From positions 5,543,501 to 5,607,500 of the forward strand of contig NZ_JBEJGX010000003.1 in the NCBI RefSeq assembly GCF_040253635.1: DNA of 64,000 nt, written 5' to 3'. Position 1 is the first letter of the stretch. The number at the start of each line of letters is the position of its first letter. The stretch is from Streptomyces sp. Edi2 (GTDB lineage: Bacteria; Actinomycetota; Actinomycetes; Streptomycetales; Streptomycetaceae). This document shows, one piece after another, positions 9,307 to 17,809 of the stretch. The position numbers and the translations under genes are program-made. Under the pieces are notes generated by a model. It had not been told where the DNA came from and ran no database searches. It worked only from the letters and a program-made list of their open reading frames with translations.

Positions 9307-9608
9307 GGGCGGGCCCGGCGGAACGCATGCGGAGGGCGGGTACGGAAGACGACGAAGGCGCACGGCAAGCGACGGAAGGCGCCGGGAGGGGACGGCAGGC
9401 GTACTGGGGGCAACGGATCGCATACGGCCATGGCCGAAAGAAGTTGCCCCTTCAACAGGAAGCCTGCCGTGATGCCGATCGCTTCCGTCACAGCAGCCTC
9501 ACAGGAGAGTCACCACAGCCGCACGGCCACCCCATAGGCGTCACGAAGACAGGGCGCAGAACCGGGCTCGGCGACGGCCGTGCGCCGGGCGTACTCCCCC
9601 CCACAGCG

Positions 9609-9735
9609 AAGGGCCCCGGATACCGTCCGCGAGGGGGGTTGCGGACGGCCACGGGGCCCTTTGCTTTCGGTGCCGGCGTCAGGGCAGCGCCGGCACCGAC
9701 GGGCGGCGCTGGGGGGGGGGTAGCGCCGCTGGCTT
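9609..9735 (-). ncRNA. Probable 6C small RNA
   Basis: Read on the minus strand there are three strong stem-loops in a row. The first has stem GCGGCGCT/AGCGCCGC (9722-9729 with 9703-9710) and a loop of ten cytosines at 9711-9720. The second is GGTGCCGGCG/CGCCGGCACC (9669-9697). The third has an inner stem CCGTCCGC/GCGGACGG (9641-9648 with 9623-9630) with six cytosines in its loop (9633-9638), enclosed by an outer stem GGGCCCCG/CGGGGCCC (9652-9659 with 9611-9618). Two hairpins with loops of six or more Cs define the actinobacterial 6C RNA family. In S. coelicolor that RNA has been linked to development. The outer stem may double as terminator. The exact 5' end is unknown. Confidence 0.7.
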
Positions 9736-10310
9736 TTGGGTGGTGCGCGAGGGTGCGAATGCTGCGGTGGTCGGACCAATGGCAGTGGAAAAGTCCGTAC
9801 CGGATACGGCAGGTCGTTCGTCAAGCATCGTCCTGGATGCGCCTCACCTGGCGCAACCTTTTCGACCGGATGCGGTCGGTCCCGGGCGTCCCCAGGACCG
9901 ACCACCCCATCGGATGTGACCGGGCTGCTGTCCCCTGCTGTCCGGTCACGGCTCCGGAGCGAGGTCCCACGACGCGGGCCGCGGCTGGCGGCCGGCGTCT
10001 CATCGCTCCGGGTTTCCGCCCGTGAGGCGGCGTCTACGCGTAGTCCTGCAGGCCGCGCCTGGCTGGCGTGGCACCGGGAACAACGAAGCCTCGCGGCGGC
10101 CGGTCACGCGCCGTACGGGTGAGTCGGCAACCGAACGCAGATCCGGCAGCTGCGCCGGGGCGCGTGTGCTTCGTCACGCGCCCCGGCCGGCCGCGAAACC
10201 GACCACATACCGTCCAGAACCAGCCACGGCAGCATGGCCGGCTCTGATCCCCGCCGCCTCTGATCCCCGATGCCGGACCGCCGGAACACCGGCCGGAGCC
10301 GCGCCGGCCA

Positions 10311-10412
10311 CTCCCGGCAGCCGGCCGCTCCCGGCAGCCGGCCGCTCCCGGCAGCCGGCCGCTCCCGGCAGCCGGCCGCTCCCGGCAGCCGGCCGCTCCC
10401 GGCAGCCGGCCG
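10311..10412. repeat. Six perfect tandem copies of a 17-bp unit
   Basis: The unit ctcccggcagccggccg occurs six times head to tail with no mismatches, about 80 bp downstream of the chorismate mutase stop codon. Each unit contains the inverted motif CCGGC..GCCGG, so the array can fold into many alternative hairpins. Copy number probably varies between strains. Confidence 0.95.
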
Positions 10413-10488
10413 GGCCCCGCCGGGGGGCTCTCGCCTCCCGGCCTCGCCTATCGGCCCTGGCCTCCCGGCCCCCGGCCTCCCGTCCGCC

Positions 10489-10806
10489 TCAGATCTGCCC
10501 CCGGGACAGCTCCAGCAGGGTCATCGCCAGCGCGGTGCCCGGCTTGCCGAGCTGGTCGCGGTAGTGGGCAAGGATCTCCATCTCGCGGGAGAGGTTCACC
10601 CGCCGTCCGCCGGAGGAGAGGCGTTCGCGCTGGATGACGGCCGAGACGGCCATCCGTTCCTGGACGAGGCCGATGATCCGGCCGTCGAGATCATCGATCC
10701 GCTGCCGTGCGTCCTGGATGACCCCGGCCGCCTCCGGCGTGTGGGCGCCGGTGGGGGTGTCGTTGCCGGGGGCGGGAGCGGGGGCGGTGGTGGTCCGAGG
10801 GCTCAT
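10489..10806 (-). CDS. Chorismate mutase, AroQ delta (Rv0948c-like)
   Basis: A 105-residue all-helical enzyme converting chorismate to prephenate for Phe/Tyr synthesis. The first 30 residues are a Thr/Ala/Pro tail. The core begins at RQRIDDLDGRI, with the first active-site arginine. Then follow QERMAVS, the loop RLSSGGRRV and SREMEIL, closely matching the short secretion-less mutase of M. tuberculosis (Rv0948c). That enzyme is weak alone and is activated by binding DAHP synthase, so the same control is likely. The C-terminal LLELSRGQI parallels the segment that contacts DAHP synthase. ATG 10806 has AGGAG seven bases upstream. The gene is divergent from guaA. Confidence 0.88.
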   Translation of the reverse strand: MSPRTTTAPAPAPGNDTPTGAHTPEAAGVIQDARQRIDDLDGRIIGLVQERMAVSAVIQRERLSSGGRRVNLSREMEILAHYRDQLGKPGTALAMTLLELSRGQI

Positions 10807-11008
10807 GTCCGTATCTCCTGGGGTGAGTGGCCCCGGAGCCGATGATCGGTCCTGACAGACGCAGACGCCCCGGACCATTTCGGCCCGGGGCGCCTGGGAA
10901 GTTGCTTGTCAGTGGATCAAGCAGCACGACCATGGCAGCCGGACGGGCCGGTGCCATAGGTAAAGACGAAGGTCAGCTGCTTGGACATGGGGCCAAGTAT
11001 GAGCCCGT

Positions 11009-11014
11009 TAGAAT
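11009..11014 (+). promoter_or_regulatory. Possible -10 box of guaA
   Basis: TAGAAT fits the Streptomyces -10 consensus and lies 43 bases before the guaA start. TTGGAC at 10981 is 22 bases upstream, too far for a standard -35, so the -35 is unclear. A GCCCCGG/CCGGGGC hairpin (10866-10890) lies in the same divergent region, in the leader of chorismate mutase. Confidence 0.35.
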
Positions 11015-11057
11015 CGAAAGTCCAACCCCTGCTCCACACCGCCGGAAGGCCGCCGAA

Positions 11058-12644
11058 GTGCCATCAGCGCCCCCTGCCGCTGCCCCGGACGTCGTCCTCG
11101 TAGTCGACTTCGGCGCACAGTACGCCCAGCTCATCGCCCGACGGGTCCGTGAGGCCCGGGTCTACAGCGAGATCGTGCCGTCCACCATGCCGGTGGCGGA
11201 GATGCTTGCGAAGAACCCGAAGGCGATCATCCTCTCCGGCGGTCCCTCGTCGGTCTACGCCGAAAGCGCCCCCAGCCTGGACCGCTCGCTGTTCGAGGCC
11301 GGGGTTCCGGTCTTCGGCATGTGCTACGGATTCCAGCTCATGGCGACCGCCCTCGGCGGCACCGTCGACAACACCGGCGCCCGGGAGTACGGCCGTACCC
11401 CGCTGACCGTCTCCCGCCCCGGATCCACCCTCTTCGAGGGCACCCCCACCGAGCAGTCGGTGTGGATGTCCCACGGCGACGCCTGCTCGGCCGCGCCCGA
11501 GGGCTTCACGGTCACCGCGTCCACGGACGTGGTGCCGGTCGCCGCCTTCGAGAACGACGAGAAGAAGCTCTACGGCGTCCAGTACCACCCCGAGGTCATG
11601 CACTCCACGCACGGCCAGCAGGTCCTGGAGCACTTCCTCTACCGCGGTGCCGGCATCGAGCCGAGCTGGACCACCACCAGCGTGGTCGAGGAGCAGGTCG
11701 CCGCGATCCGCGCCCAGGTCGGCACCAAGCGCGCCATCTGCGCGCTGTCCGGCGGCGTGGACTCCTCGGTGGCCGCTGCCATCGTGCAGAAGGCCATCGG
11801 CGACCAGCTGACCTGCGTCTACGTCGACCACGGCCTCCAGCGCAAGGGCGAGTCCGAGCAGGTCGAGAAGGACTTCGTGGCCGCCACCGGCGTCCAGCTG
11901 AAGGTCGTCGACGCCGAGGAGCGCTTCCTGACCGCGCTGGCCGGGGTCAGCGACCCCGAGCAGAAGCGGAAGATCATCGGGCGCGAGTTCATCCGCGTCT
12001 TCGAGCAGGCCCAGGCCGAGCTGGTCGCCGAGGCCGGCGCCGAGGGCGAGGAAGTCGCCTTCCTGGTCCAGGGCACGCTCTACCCGGACATCGTCGAGTC
12101 CGGCGGCGGCACGGGCACCGCCAACATCAAGTCGCACCACAACGTCGGCGGGCTCCCCGACGACATCGAGTTCCAGCTCGTCGAGCCGCTGCGCCAGCTG
12201 TTCAAGGACGAGGTCCGGATGGTCGGCTCGGAGCTCGGCCTGCCGGACGAGATCGTCCACCGCCAGCCGTTCCCCGGCCCCGGCCTGGGCATCCGGATCG
12301 TCGGCGAGGTCACCAAGGAGCGCCTGGACCTGCTGCGCGAGGCCGACGCCATCGCCCGCGAGGAGCTGACCGCGGCCGGTCTGGACCGCGAGATCTGGCA
12401 GTGCCCGGTGGTCCTGCTCGCCGATGTCCGCTCGGTCGGCGTCCAGGGCGACGGCCGTACGTACGGCCACCCGATCGTGCTGCGCCCGGTGTCCTCCGAG
12501 GACGCGATGACCGCGGACTGGACCCGGATGCCGTACGAGGTCCTGGCCCGGATCTCCACCCGCATCACCAACGAGGTCGCCGACGTCAACCGCGTCGTCC
12601 TCGACGTCACCAGCAAGCCCCCGGGCACCATCGAGTGGGAGTGA
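11058..12644 (+). CDS. guaA: GMP synthase (glutamine-hydrolysing)
   Basis: Converts XMP to GMP using glutamine and ATP, the last step of guanine nucleotide synthesis. The 528 residues carry an N-terminal class I amidotransferase with nucleophile Cys89 in GMCYGFQ and the His of YHPEV. The ATP pyrophosphatase domain follows with P-loop SGGVDSS. The C-terminal dimerisation domain contains [13 protein letters not shown]. Length matches the family (about 525). The frame is open far upstream, but GTG 11058 is preferred: GGAAGG lies eight bases before it, and family homology begins at [13 protein letters not shown] just after. It is a single-gene unit with a strong hairpin downstream. Confidence 0.97.
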   Translation: MPSAPPAAAPDVVLVVDFGAQYAQLIARRVREARVYSEIVPSTMPVAEMLAKNPKAIILSGGPSSVYAESAPSLDRSLFEAGVPVFGMCYGFQLMATALGGTVDNTGAREYGRTPLTVSRPGSTLFEGTPTEQSVWMSHGDACSAAPEGFTVTASTDVVPVAAFENDEKKLYGVQYHPEVMHSTHGQQVLEHFLYRGAGIEPSWTTTSVVEEQVAAIRAQVGTKRAICALSGGVDSSVAAAIVQKAIGDQLTCVYVDHGLQRKGESEQVEKDFVAATGVQLKVVDAEERFLTALAGVSDPEQKRKIIGREFIRVFEQAQAELVAEAGAEGEEVAFLVQGTLYPDIVESGGGTGTANIKSHHNVGGLPDDIEFQLVEPLRQLFKDEVRMVGSELGLPDEIVHRQPFPGPGLGIRIVGEVTKERLDLLREADAIAREELTAAGLDREIWQCPVVLLADVRSVGVQGDGRTYGHPIVLRPVSSEDAMTADWTRMPYEVLARISTRITNEVADVNRVVLDVTSKPPGTIEWE

Positions 12645-12718
12645 TCCCGCCCGTCGGGTGATCCCGCCCCTCTGGTGGTCCCACCCGTCGTGGGGAGTGA
12701 TCCCGCCGACTGCCTGAT

Positions 12719-12753
12719 GATGCCGCCGCTCGGACCGACCGAGCGGCGGCATC
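12719..12753 (+). terminator. Hairpin terminator after guaA
   Basis: GATGCCGCCGCTCGG (12719-12733) pairs perfectly with CCGAGCGGCGGCATC (12739-12753) around a five-base loop. No U-run follows, as is common in Streptomyces. Three copies of GTGATCCCGCC-like sequence lie between the stop codon and the stem. Confidence 0.75.
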
Positions 12754-12885
12754 GTCGTGTCGGCGGCCTGCAGGATTCTGCGGGCCGGGGCATTCCCACC
12801 GGCCCCAGCCCTGGTTACCTGCGGTAGTGGAAGGTAGCTTCCGCATCGAGCATCAAGTGCCGTACGTGCCAGGAGGAGAGCCGCG

Positions 12886-13671
12886 ATGCCCGAGCCGACC
12901 CCGATACCCACCGATCAGCTGCAGTTCGCGATGCCGCCGACGCACCAGACCGTCGAGGACGAACGGCGACACCGTAAGGAGCGCCTGGTCGTGGCGCTGC
13001 GCCTGTTCGGGCACTACGGCTTCGAGGAGGGCGTCGCGGGCCATATCACCGTGCGCGACCCGGAGTTCCCCCACTGCTTCTGGGTCAATCCCTTCGGCAT
13101 GTCGTTCCGGCACCTCACGGTCAGTGATCTGCTGCTGGTGAACGCGGAGGGGAAGGTCATCCAGGGCCGCCACCACGTCAACCAGGCGGCGTTCGCCATC
13201 CACGCCCAGGTCCACCAGGCCCGGCCCGATGTCGTCGCGGCCGCCCACAGCCACTCCACGTACGGCCGGGCACTGTCCGCGCTGGGGGAGCTGCTGGACC
13301 CGATCACCCAGGACGTCTGTGCGTTCTACGAGGACCATGCGCTCTTCGACGACTACACGGGCGTGGTGGTGGACGAGGCGGAAGGCCGGCGGATCGCGGC
13401 CGCCCTCGGGCCGCACAAGGCGGTGATCCTGCGCAACCACGGCCTGCTGACGGTCGGCGACTCGGTGGACGCGGCGGCGTGGTGGTTCGTCACGATGGAA
13501 CGCTCCTGCCAGGTCCAGCTGACCGCGAAGGCCGCCGGCAAACCGGTACTGATCGACCACCACAACGCCGTCCGCACCCGCGAACAGCTGGGGAACGACC
13601 TGGTGGCCTGGATCAACTACCAGCCGCTGTACCAGCAGATCGTGCGCAGCGAGCCGGATCTTTTCGGATAG
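12886..13671 (+). CDS. Class II aldolase/adducin-family protein
   Basis: A 261-residue protein with the zinc-dependent class II aldolase fold. The metal-binding pair HSHSTYGR (near residue 121) and RNHGLLT (near residue 184) is present, as is the GHITVRDPE segment typical of fuculose-phosphate-aldolase relatives. Enzymes of this kind cleave or epimerise phosphorylated sugars, or decarboxylate or dehydrate related acids; the substrate cannot be assigned. The start ATG is preceded by AGGAGGAG at good spacing. It stands alone downstream of guaA and is convergent with the DUF4239 gene. Confidence 0.85.
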   Translation: MPEPTPIPTDQLQFAMPPTHQTVEDERRHRKERLVVALRLFGHYGFEEGVAGHITVRDPEFPHCFWVNPFGMSFRHLTVSDLLLVNAEGKVIQGRHHVNQAAFAIHAQVHQARPDVVAAAHSHSTYGRALSALGELLDPITQDVCAFYEDHALFDDYTGVVVDEAEGRRIAAALGPHKAVILRNHGLLTVGDSVDAAAWWFVTMERSCQVQLTAKAAGKPVLIDHHNAVRTREQLGNDLVAWINYQPLYQQIVRSEPDLFG

Positions 13672-13793
13672 GGCGGGCTCGGTGGCGGGGTCGGCGACAG
13701 GGTCGGCGGCCGTTCCGGTGGCAGGCTCTTCCGGATCGCCGTCCGGCCGGGCCCTGCGGTGCGGGCGGCCGTCCCGCAGGGCCCGGGGCCGTC

Positions 13794-14549
13794 TCACGGG
13801 TGCGGGAACAGATCGAAGAACGGTGCGGCGGCGGCGAGGCCCCGGCTGTAGGGCGCGTCGAAGTCCCAGACGAGGAACAGCAGGAAGGCGATCAACGCGC
13901 TGAAGAGTCCGGCCATCAGCAACTCCCGCCCCGAGCGCCGGATCTGCAGGGTGAACATGACGCCGATCGAAATGGCGCCGCCGATGATCAGCCCGAACCA
14001 CACCACGCCCGGAAGCGTCGAACCGGCCGCGTCCGCACGGGCGGAGCGGGCGCCGTCGGCCACCGCGACCTGGTCGACGAGGGGCTGGTAGGACTGCCCT
14101 TCGAAGTCGTTGCGCGGGCGGTAGTCGGTGACATCCGCCCGGACCTTCGTCAGCAGTGCGGTGCCGCGGTCGGTCAGTTCGCCCTTCTCGGCCATGACCG
14201 GCCATTCCTTGTGCACGACGTAGGACACATAGGTGCCGACGTCCGAGCGGATGCGGTCCCGGACCGGCGCGGGGTAGGCCCGGGCCCGCGCGCTGACCTC
14301 GTGCAGCGCCTGCGCCTCGGTCCGTACGGTGTCCTCGGCCGCGCTCCTGGCCTCCCAGACCCCGGCGATGGCCAGGCCCAGCACGATCGCGTACACCACC
14401 CCCACCATCATCGTCAGATACTCGATCACATCAGGCGTTTCGGTCGGGTCGTCGTCCTCGCTGATCCGGCGTTCCTTGAGGACGGTGATGGTCAGGACGA
14501 CGCCACAGGCGGCGACCATGGCGAGGGTCAGCACCAGCCATTGCGACAT
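13794..14549 (-). CDS. DUF4239 (bestrophin-like) membrane protein
   Basis: A 251-residue protein with two helices at the N-terminus (LVLTLAMVAACGVVLTITV and YLTMMVGVVYAIVLGLAIAG), a cytoplasmic or periplasmic helical middle, and two helices near the end (WFGLIIGGAISIGVMF and LLMAGLFSALIAFLLFLVW). This arrangement is that of DUF4239, described as bestrophin-like, so ion conduction is conceivable but unproven. AGGAGG lies six bases before the ATG. The upstream Pro-rich gene stops nine bases before the ribosome site region, so both are probably cotranscribed. Confidence 0.78.
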   Translation of the reverse strand: MSQWLVLTLAMVAACGVVLTITVLKERRISEDDDPTETPDVIEYLTMMVGVVYAIVLGLAIAGVWEARSAAEDTVRTEAQALHEVSARARAYPAPVRDRIRSDVGTYVSYVVHKEWPVMAEKGELTDRGTALLTKVRADVTDYRPRNDFEGQSYQPLVDQVAVADGARSARADAAGSTLPGVVWFGLIIGGAISIGVMFTLQIRRSGRELLMAGLFSALIAFLLFLVWDFDAPYSRGLAAAAPFFDLFPHP

Positions 14550-14558
14550 GGAGACCTC

Positions 14559-15239
14559 CTACGAGGAACGGCGCCCGGCGGAACCGGACGAGCTCGAACG
14601 GGGACGGAGGGCGGCTCCGGCCAATACGGCCGGGGCGGTGATCAGCAGAGTCGTGGTGACCATGGAGCGCCCGGCGCGCGGTTTGTGGGACACCGGCGCA
14701 TAGCTGCGGGGCAGGGCGGGCGGAGGTGACGCCGGGCGGCTGACGACCGGCTTGGGTTTGGGCTTGGGCTTGGGCTTGGGCGCCGGCTCGGGCGGCGGGG
14801 CCACGGGGCGTGCACGGGGTGGGGGCGGTGGAGGCGGCGGGGGTGGTGGTGTCGGCCGGGGTCTGGGCGCGGGCGGCCGTGGGGGCGCGGGCTTCGGGCT
14901 CGGTGGGCGGGGCGCCGGCTTGTGGGAGGCCGGGGGCGGGGGCTTGGTTTCGGTGCAGGGGAAGTGCCAGTGGCGGGGCATGGGGAAGCCGGTCGGTACG
15001 TCCACGGGGGGCGCGGTACCGGCATAGGCGCAGTTGTCGCCGGTCGGCGCGCGGTGGTGGCGGTCATGGGCGGTTGCCGTCGGCGCGCCGGCGAGCAGTG
15101 CGGCGGCACCGGTCAGGAGCAGGAGCGTGGCGGTGGTCAGAAGCACGGCGCCCAGGCGCAGGATGCCGCCGCGTTTGCCGAGTTCGCCGCGTCTGTCAAT
15201 GCCGCGGTGCGATCCATGAGGTCGGTGTATTTGGCACAC
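14559..15239 (-). CDS. Proline-rich envelope protein with N-terminal signal and C-terminal hydrophobic anchor
   Basis: A 226-residue protein. Residues about 27-55 form a signal or anchor helix (AVLLTTATLLLLTGAAALLAG). A short conserved-looking region follows (DNCAYAGTAPPVDVPTGFP) with two cysteines. Then come about 90 residues of proline-rich sequence including PPPPPPPPPPP and a (PK)n run. A second hydrophobic stretch (MVTTTLLITAPAVLAGAAL) with an Arg/Ser tail ends it. The tail resembles a sorting signal, yet there is no LPxTG motif, only LPRSY well upstream. The protein may span the wall. Start GTG 15239 is the first available; no clear ribosome site is seen. Confidence 0.6.
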   Translation of the reverse strand: MCQIHRPHGSHRGIDRRGELGKRGGILRLGAVLLTTATLLLLTGAAALLAGAPTATAHDRHHRAPTGDNCAYAGTAPPVDVPTGFPMPRHWHFPCTETKPPPPASHKPAPRPPSPKPAPPRPPAPRPRPTPPPPPPPPPPPRARPVAPPPEPAPKPKPKPKPKPVVSRPASPPPALPRSYAPVSHKPRAGRSMVTTTLLITAPAVLAGAALRPRSSSSGSAGRRSS

Positions 15240-15552
15240 GGCGAGAGCTTGCGCAGCGCGTGGACCACTCAGCCGTCGCCGTGCCCCGGTTCGCCCGAAT
15301 AGGGGACGCGCCGGGTTTTCGGGGTCGGCTGCCGGTCAGGTGTGCGTAAGGGCGGGCAGAAGTCTGCGAACACCGGTACGGAGCTACCGGGCGCGTGCGA
15401 CGGCACGGGGCGCGCCGTTTTTCGTACGTCAACGCGCCGATGCGCCCGCCACCCGTCACCAACTGGACGTTTGATATCCGCCCCGGCCACCTGGGGCACA
15501 ATTCGCCTTTGCAGACAACAAGTTGGCGGCGAGGCGGCGGGCGGTAACGGAC
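15240..15552. other. Divergent intergenic region
   Basis: No gene is visible. It contains the upstream regions of two divergent membrane-protein genes. A TTGACG box on the minus strand near 15430 is the best -35 candidate, without a clear -10 partner; a palindromic GGCGCGCC lies next to it. Confidence 0.45.
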
Positions 15553-16854
15553 GTGTCGGTTGAGGCGGCGGGCAGGATGGCCGGAACGGGCGAGCCGGGG
15601 GACGGCGCGGAGCGTGCCGCCGGTGGCGAGTGCCAGTGCGGGCGGTGCCCGCACGGCGCCCGTACGGGGCACCGGCAGGCGGTCGCCGCATTCATCGCGC
15701 TGCGCGAGGACTTCGCCGCCGGGCACGGGGTGCCGGCCGGGCTCGCCCGCTCCGCCGGCGCCGCCCGCCAGTGGGTCTCCGATGAACTGACGCTGTCCGC
15801 ACGGGAGGTGGCCAAGCGGGGCGTTGCCGAAGGGGCCGCCTGGCTGGCGTCCGTACGGTGGCGCACCCTGCTCGTCGTCTGGGGCGCGGTGATCGCGCTG
15901 CTGCTCGGGCAGGCGCTGACCGCCATCGGCGGTGGCTGGACGGCGTCCCGTACGGCGGGGCTGCTCGCGGCCGTCGTCCTCGCGCTGGGCCTGACGGCGG
16001 CGGCCTGGTGGCACCGCGCGCACGGCGGGGCGCTGGCGCCGCTGATCGGCGAGGACGGACGGCTGTCCACCTCGCGGACGGTGGCGGCGGGCTGGGCGGC
16101 CGCGGTGCTTTTCGCCGTGCTGACGACGGCCGTGCAGCTGGCGGCGGCCGCCGGGCCGGGGGAGCGGCGGGCGCTGCTCCAGGGCCTGGAACTCGCCCGG
16201 TCGGGTGCCCTGTTGACGACGCTCGCCGTCGGGTGCGGGGTGGCCGTGGTGGCGTACGGGCTGGTGGCCGCGCGGGTCCGGTCGGGGCGGTTGCAGAAGG
16301 TGCCCGCCCAGCGGCCGCGGGCCGCCGACCTGCTGGCGGACGACGCGGGCCGGGGCAGCCTCCTGGATGTGCAGTACGTCCTGGTGAATGCGGCCGTGCT
16401 GGTGTGCGCCCTGGTGCGGCTGGCCGGGGAGCCGGGGCACCTGCCGCAGCTTCCTTGGGGGCTGGTGGTGCTCCTCGCCCTCTCCGGGGCGACCTATCTG
16501 TGGGGGAAGGCGGTGGCGGGCGGGCGTCCGGTGATCCTCTCCGTCGTCCGCTCCCGCGAGCTGGGTGATCTTGCCGCGCCGGTCCGTACCGGCGACGACA
16601 TCGAGATCCGCGGCGCCGGCTTCGTTCCGCCGGGCGCCGGGACACCCGACCGGCTCGCCCGGACCGTCGTGCGGATCGGCGATGTCCACGTCCCCGTTCC
16701 CCTGGTTCCGGTGGCCGGCGGCTTCGCCAATCCGACGGACGGGGTGCTGACCGTCCCCGTGCCGGTCGATGTCGAGCCGGGGCGGGTGACGGTCCGGGTG
16801 ATCACGGCGGCGGGCGTGGAGTCGAACGGTTACCCGGTCGACGTGCTGGACTGA
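15553..16854 (+). CDS. Membrane protein with C-terminal IPT/TIG-like beta domain
   Basis: About 433 residues. An N-terminal cytoplasmic region with a small Cys cluster (CQCGRCPHG) is followed by six or so hydrophobic helices (for example LLVVWGAVIALLLGQAL and LLAAVVLALGLTAAAWW). The final 110 residues are predicted beta-rich, starting PVILSVVRSRELGD, with the pattern I-x-G-x-GF typical of IPT/TIG immunoglobulin-like folds. Function unknown. The start is uncertain: GTG 15553 and ATG 15577 both have weak G-rich sequences upstream, and TTG 15523 would give the longest form. No operon partner on this strand. Confidence 0.65.
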   Translation: MSVEAAGRMAGTGEPGDGAERAAGGECQCGRCPHGARTGHRQAVAAFIALREDFAAGHGVPAGLARSAGAARQWVSDELTLSAREVAKRGVAEGAAWLASVRWRTLLVVWGAVIALLLGQALTAIGGGWTASRTAGLLAAVVLALGLTAAAWWHRAHGGALAPLIGEDGRLSTSRTVAAGWAAAVLFAVLTTAVQLAAAAGPGERRALLQGLELARSGALLTTLAVGCGVAVVAYGLVAARVRSGRLQKVPAQRPRAADLLADDAGRGSLLDVQYVLVNAAVLVCALVRLAGEPGHLPQLPWGLVVLLALSGATYLWGKAVAGGRPVILSVVRSRELGDLAAPVRTGDDIEIRGAGFVPPGAGTPDRLARTVVRIGDVHVPVPLVPVAGGFANPTDGVLTVPVPVDVEPGRVTVRVITAAGVESNGYPVDVLD

Positions 16855-17204
16855 GGTCCACGGTGGGTGGGGCGGCCGGGGCGTCGTGGGGCCGGGCGTG
16901 GCGGAGCCGGGGTGGGGCGGGACTGGGGAATGCGGCGGGCCCGGGAGAGCGTGGCAGGGCCGGGGTTTGTGATGCGGCTCCGGGGAGTGTGGTGCGGGTC
17001 CGGAGAGTGTGGAACGGCCTTCCGAGGGCGGCTGGGGCGGTGCGGCATCGCCCGGGCGGCCGCTGGGTGATGATTTTGTGTGCCGCAGCCGCCCGAAGTG
17101 CATCGGTCCGTTGAACCTCTCGCGTACGTGCGTACGTATCTCCCCAGGAGGCGTGGGCGGGGGCACAATCGTCTGCGCCCGGAGGCAACGGAGAGGCGGA
17201 CGTC
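16855..17204 (+). other. G-rich intergenic region upstream of doxX-like gene
   Basis: The first 200 bases are a degenerate G-rich series (variants of GGAGCCGGGG and CCGGAGAGTGTGG) with no coding signal. The last 100 bases hold the likely promoter of the DoxX gene at 17111-17138. Confidence 0.5.
17111..17138 (+). promoter_or_regulatory. Probable promoter of the DoxX-family gene
   Basis: TTGAAC (17111-17116) and TACGTA (17133-17138) are separated by 16 bases. The -10 box is within a CGTACGTGCGTACG direct/inverted repeat that could bind a regulator. The gene starts about 60 bases beyond. Confidence 0.45.
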
Positions 17205-17753
17205 ATGGTTCACGCGAATCGCACGATCGGTGCCGAATTGGGGGGAGTGGCCGTTGAGGGCTCCGGCGTCGCCGGGCTGCGGGGGCGGCTGGCGCGCCAT
17301 GCGCTGCTGCCGTTGCGGCTGTTTCTGGGGGCGACCTTCCTCTATGCGGGCATCGACAAGCTGATGGACCGGTCGTTCCTGGCGGCCAGTGGTGCGGGAT
17401 CGATCGGTGAGACGCTGCGCCAGGTCCATGACGCGGCGGCGCTGCCGCAGCTCGTGGACCTCGCGCAGCAGAACCCGGTCGGCTTCGGCTACGCCATCGC
17501 GGCGGGCGAACTGGCGGTGGGCCTCGGAACCCTCGTCGGCCTGCTGGGGCGGCTGGCGGCGCTGGGCGGTGCGCTGATTTCGCTGTCCCTGTGGCTCACC
17601 GTGAGCTGGGCGACCACTCCGTACTACTACGGCAACGACCTCGCGTACCTGATGGCCTGGGTCCCGCTCGTACTGGCCGGCACCCCGCGGTTCTCCCTGG
17701 ACGCGGCCTGGGCCCACCGCCGCAAGCGGCATGGGACGCAGTTGTTCGGCTAG
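17205..17753 (+). CDS. DoxX-family membrane protein
   Basis: A 182-residue protein with four hydrophobic helices. The family signature LRLFLGATFLYAGIDKL lies near residue 37, followed by YAIAAGELAVGLGTLVG and GALISLSLWLT. DoxX proteins are small quinone-associated membrane proteins, first seen as thiosulfate:quinone oxidoreductase subunits; in actinobacteria they are implicated in redox or thiol homeostasis (for example the mycobacterial RseA-type DoxX complex). The AYGxAxG-like elements and charged loop motifs are typical. ATG 17205 follows GGAGAGG. Monocistronic, convergent with the lipase-like gene. Confidence 0.82.
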   Translation: MVHANRTIGAELGGVAVEGSGVAGLRGRLARHALLPLRLFLGATFLYAGIDKLMDRSFLAASGAGSIGETLRQVHDAAALPQLVDLAQQNPVGFGYAIAAGELAVGLGTLVGLLGRLAALGGALISLSLWLTVSWATTPYYYGNDLAYLMAWVPLVLAGTPRFSLDAAWAHRRKRHGTQLFG

Positions 17754-17809
17754 CGAGAAGCCGGGACGCCGCGGTCCGGCCAGGACGCCGCTGTCCGGCC
17801 GGGGAGTAC

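Larger units (their letters stand above)
9307..10488. other. 1.2-kb intergenic region without a convincing protein gene
   Basis: Open frames here have low-complexity, Arg/Pro-rich translations and lack usable ribosome sites. The region contains the probable 6C RNA (9609-9735, minus strand), a TTGACG box on the minus strand at 9819-9824 that could drive it, and six 17-bp tandem repeats (10311-10412). A 35-codon frame from ATG 9430 is the only small candidate ORF and has no good Shine-Dalgarno sequence. Confidence 0.6.

Noticed and set aside
10311..10412. A CRISPR array
   Set aside because: The units are 17 bp with no unique spacers between them, and no cas gene is present.
10021..10564. A 180-codon plus-strand gene spanning the 17-bp repeats
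   Set aside because: The translation is the repeat itself with flanking Arg/Pro-rich sequence; it also runs antisense into chorismate mutase.
11064..12911. A 615-codon frame opposite guaA
   Set aside because: Product is Asp/Leu/Gly/Val-biased antisense with no fold; guaA is intact on the other strand.
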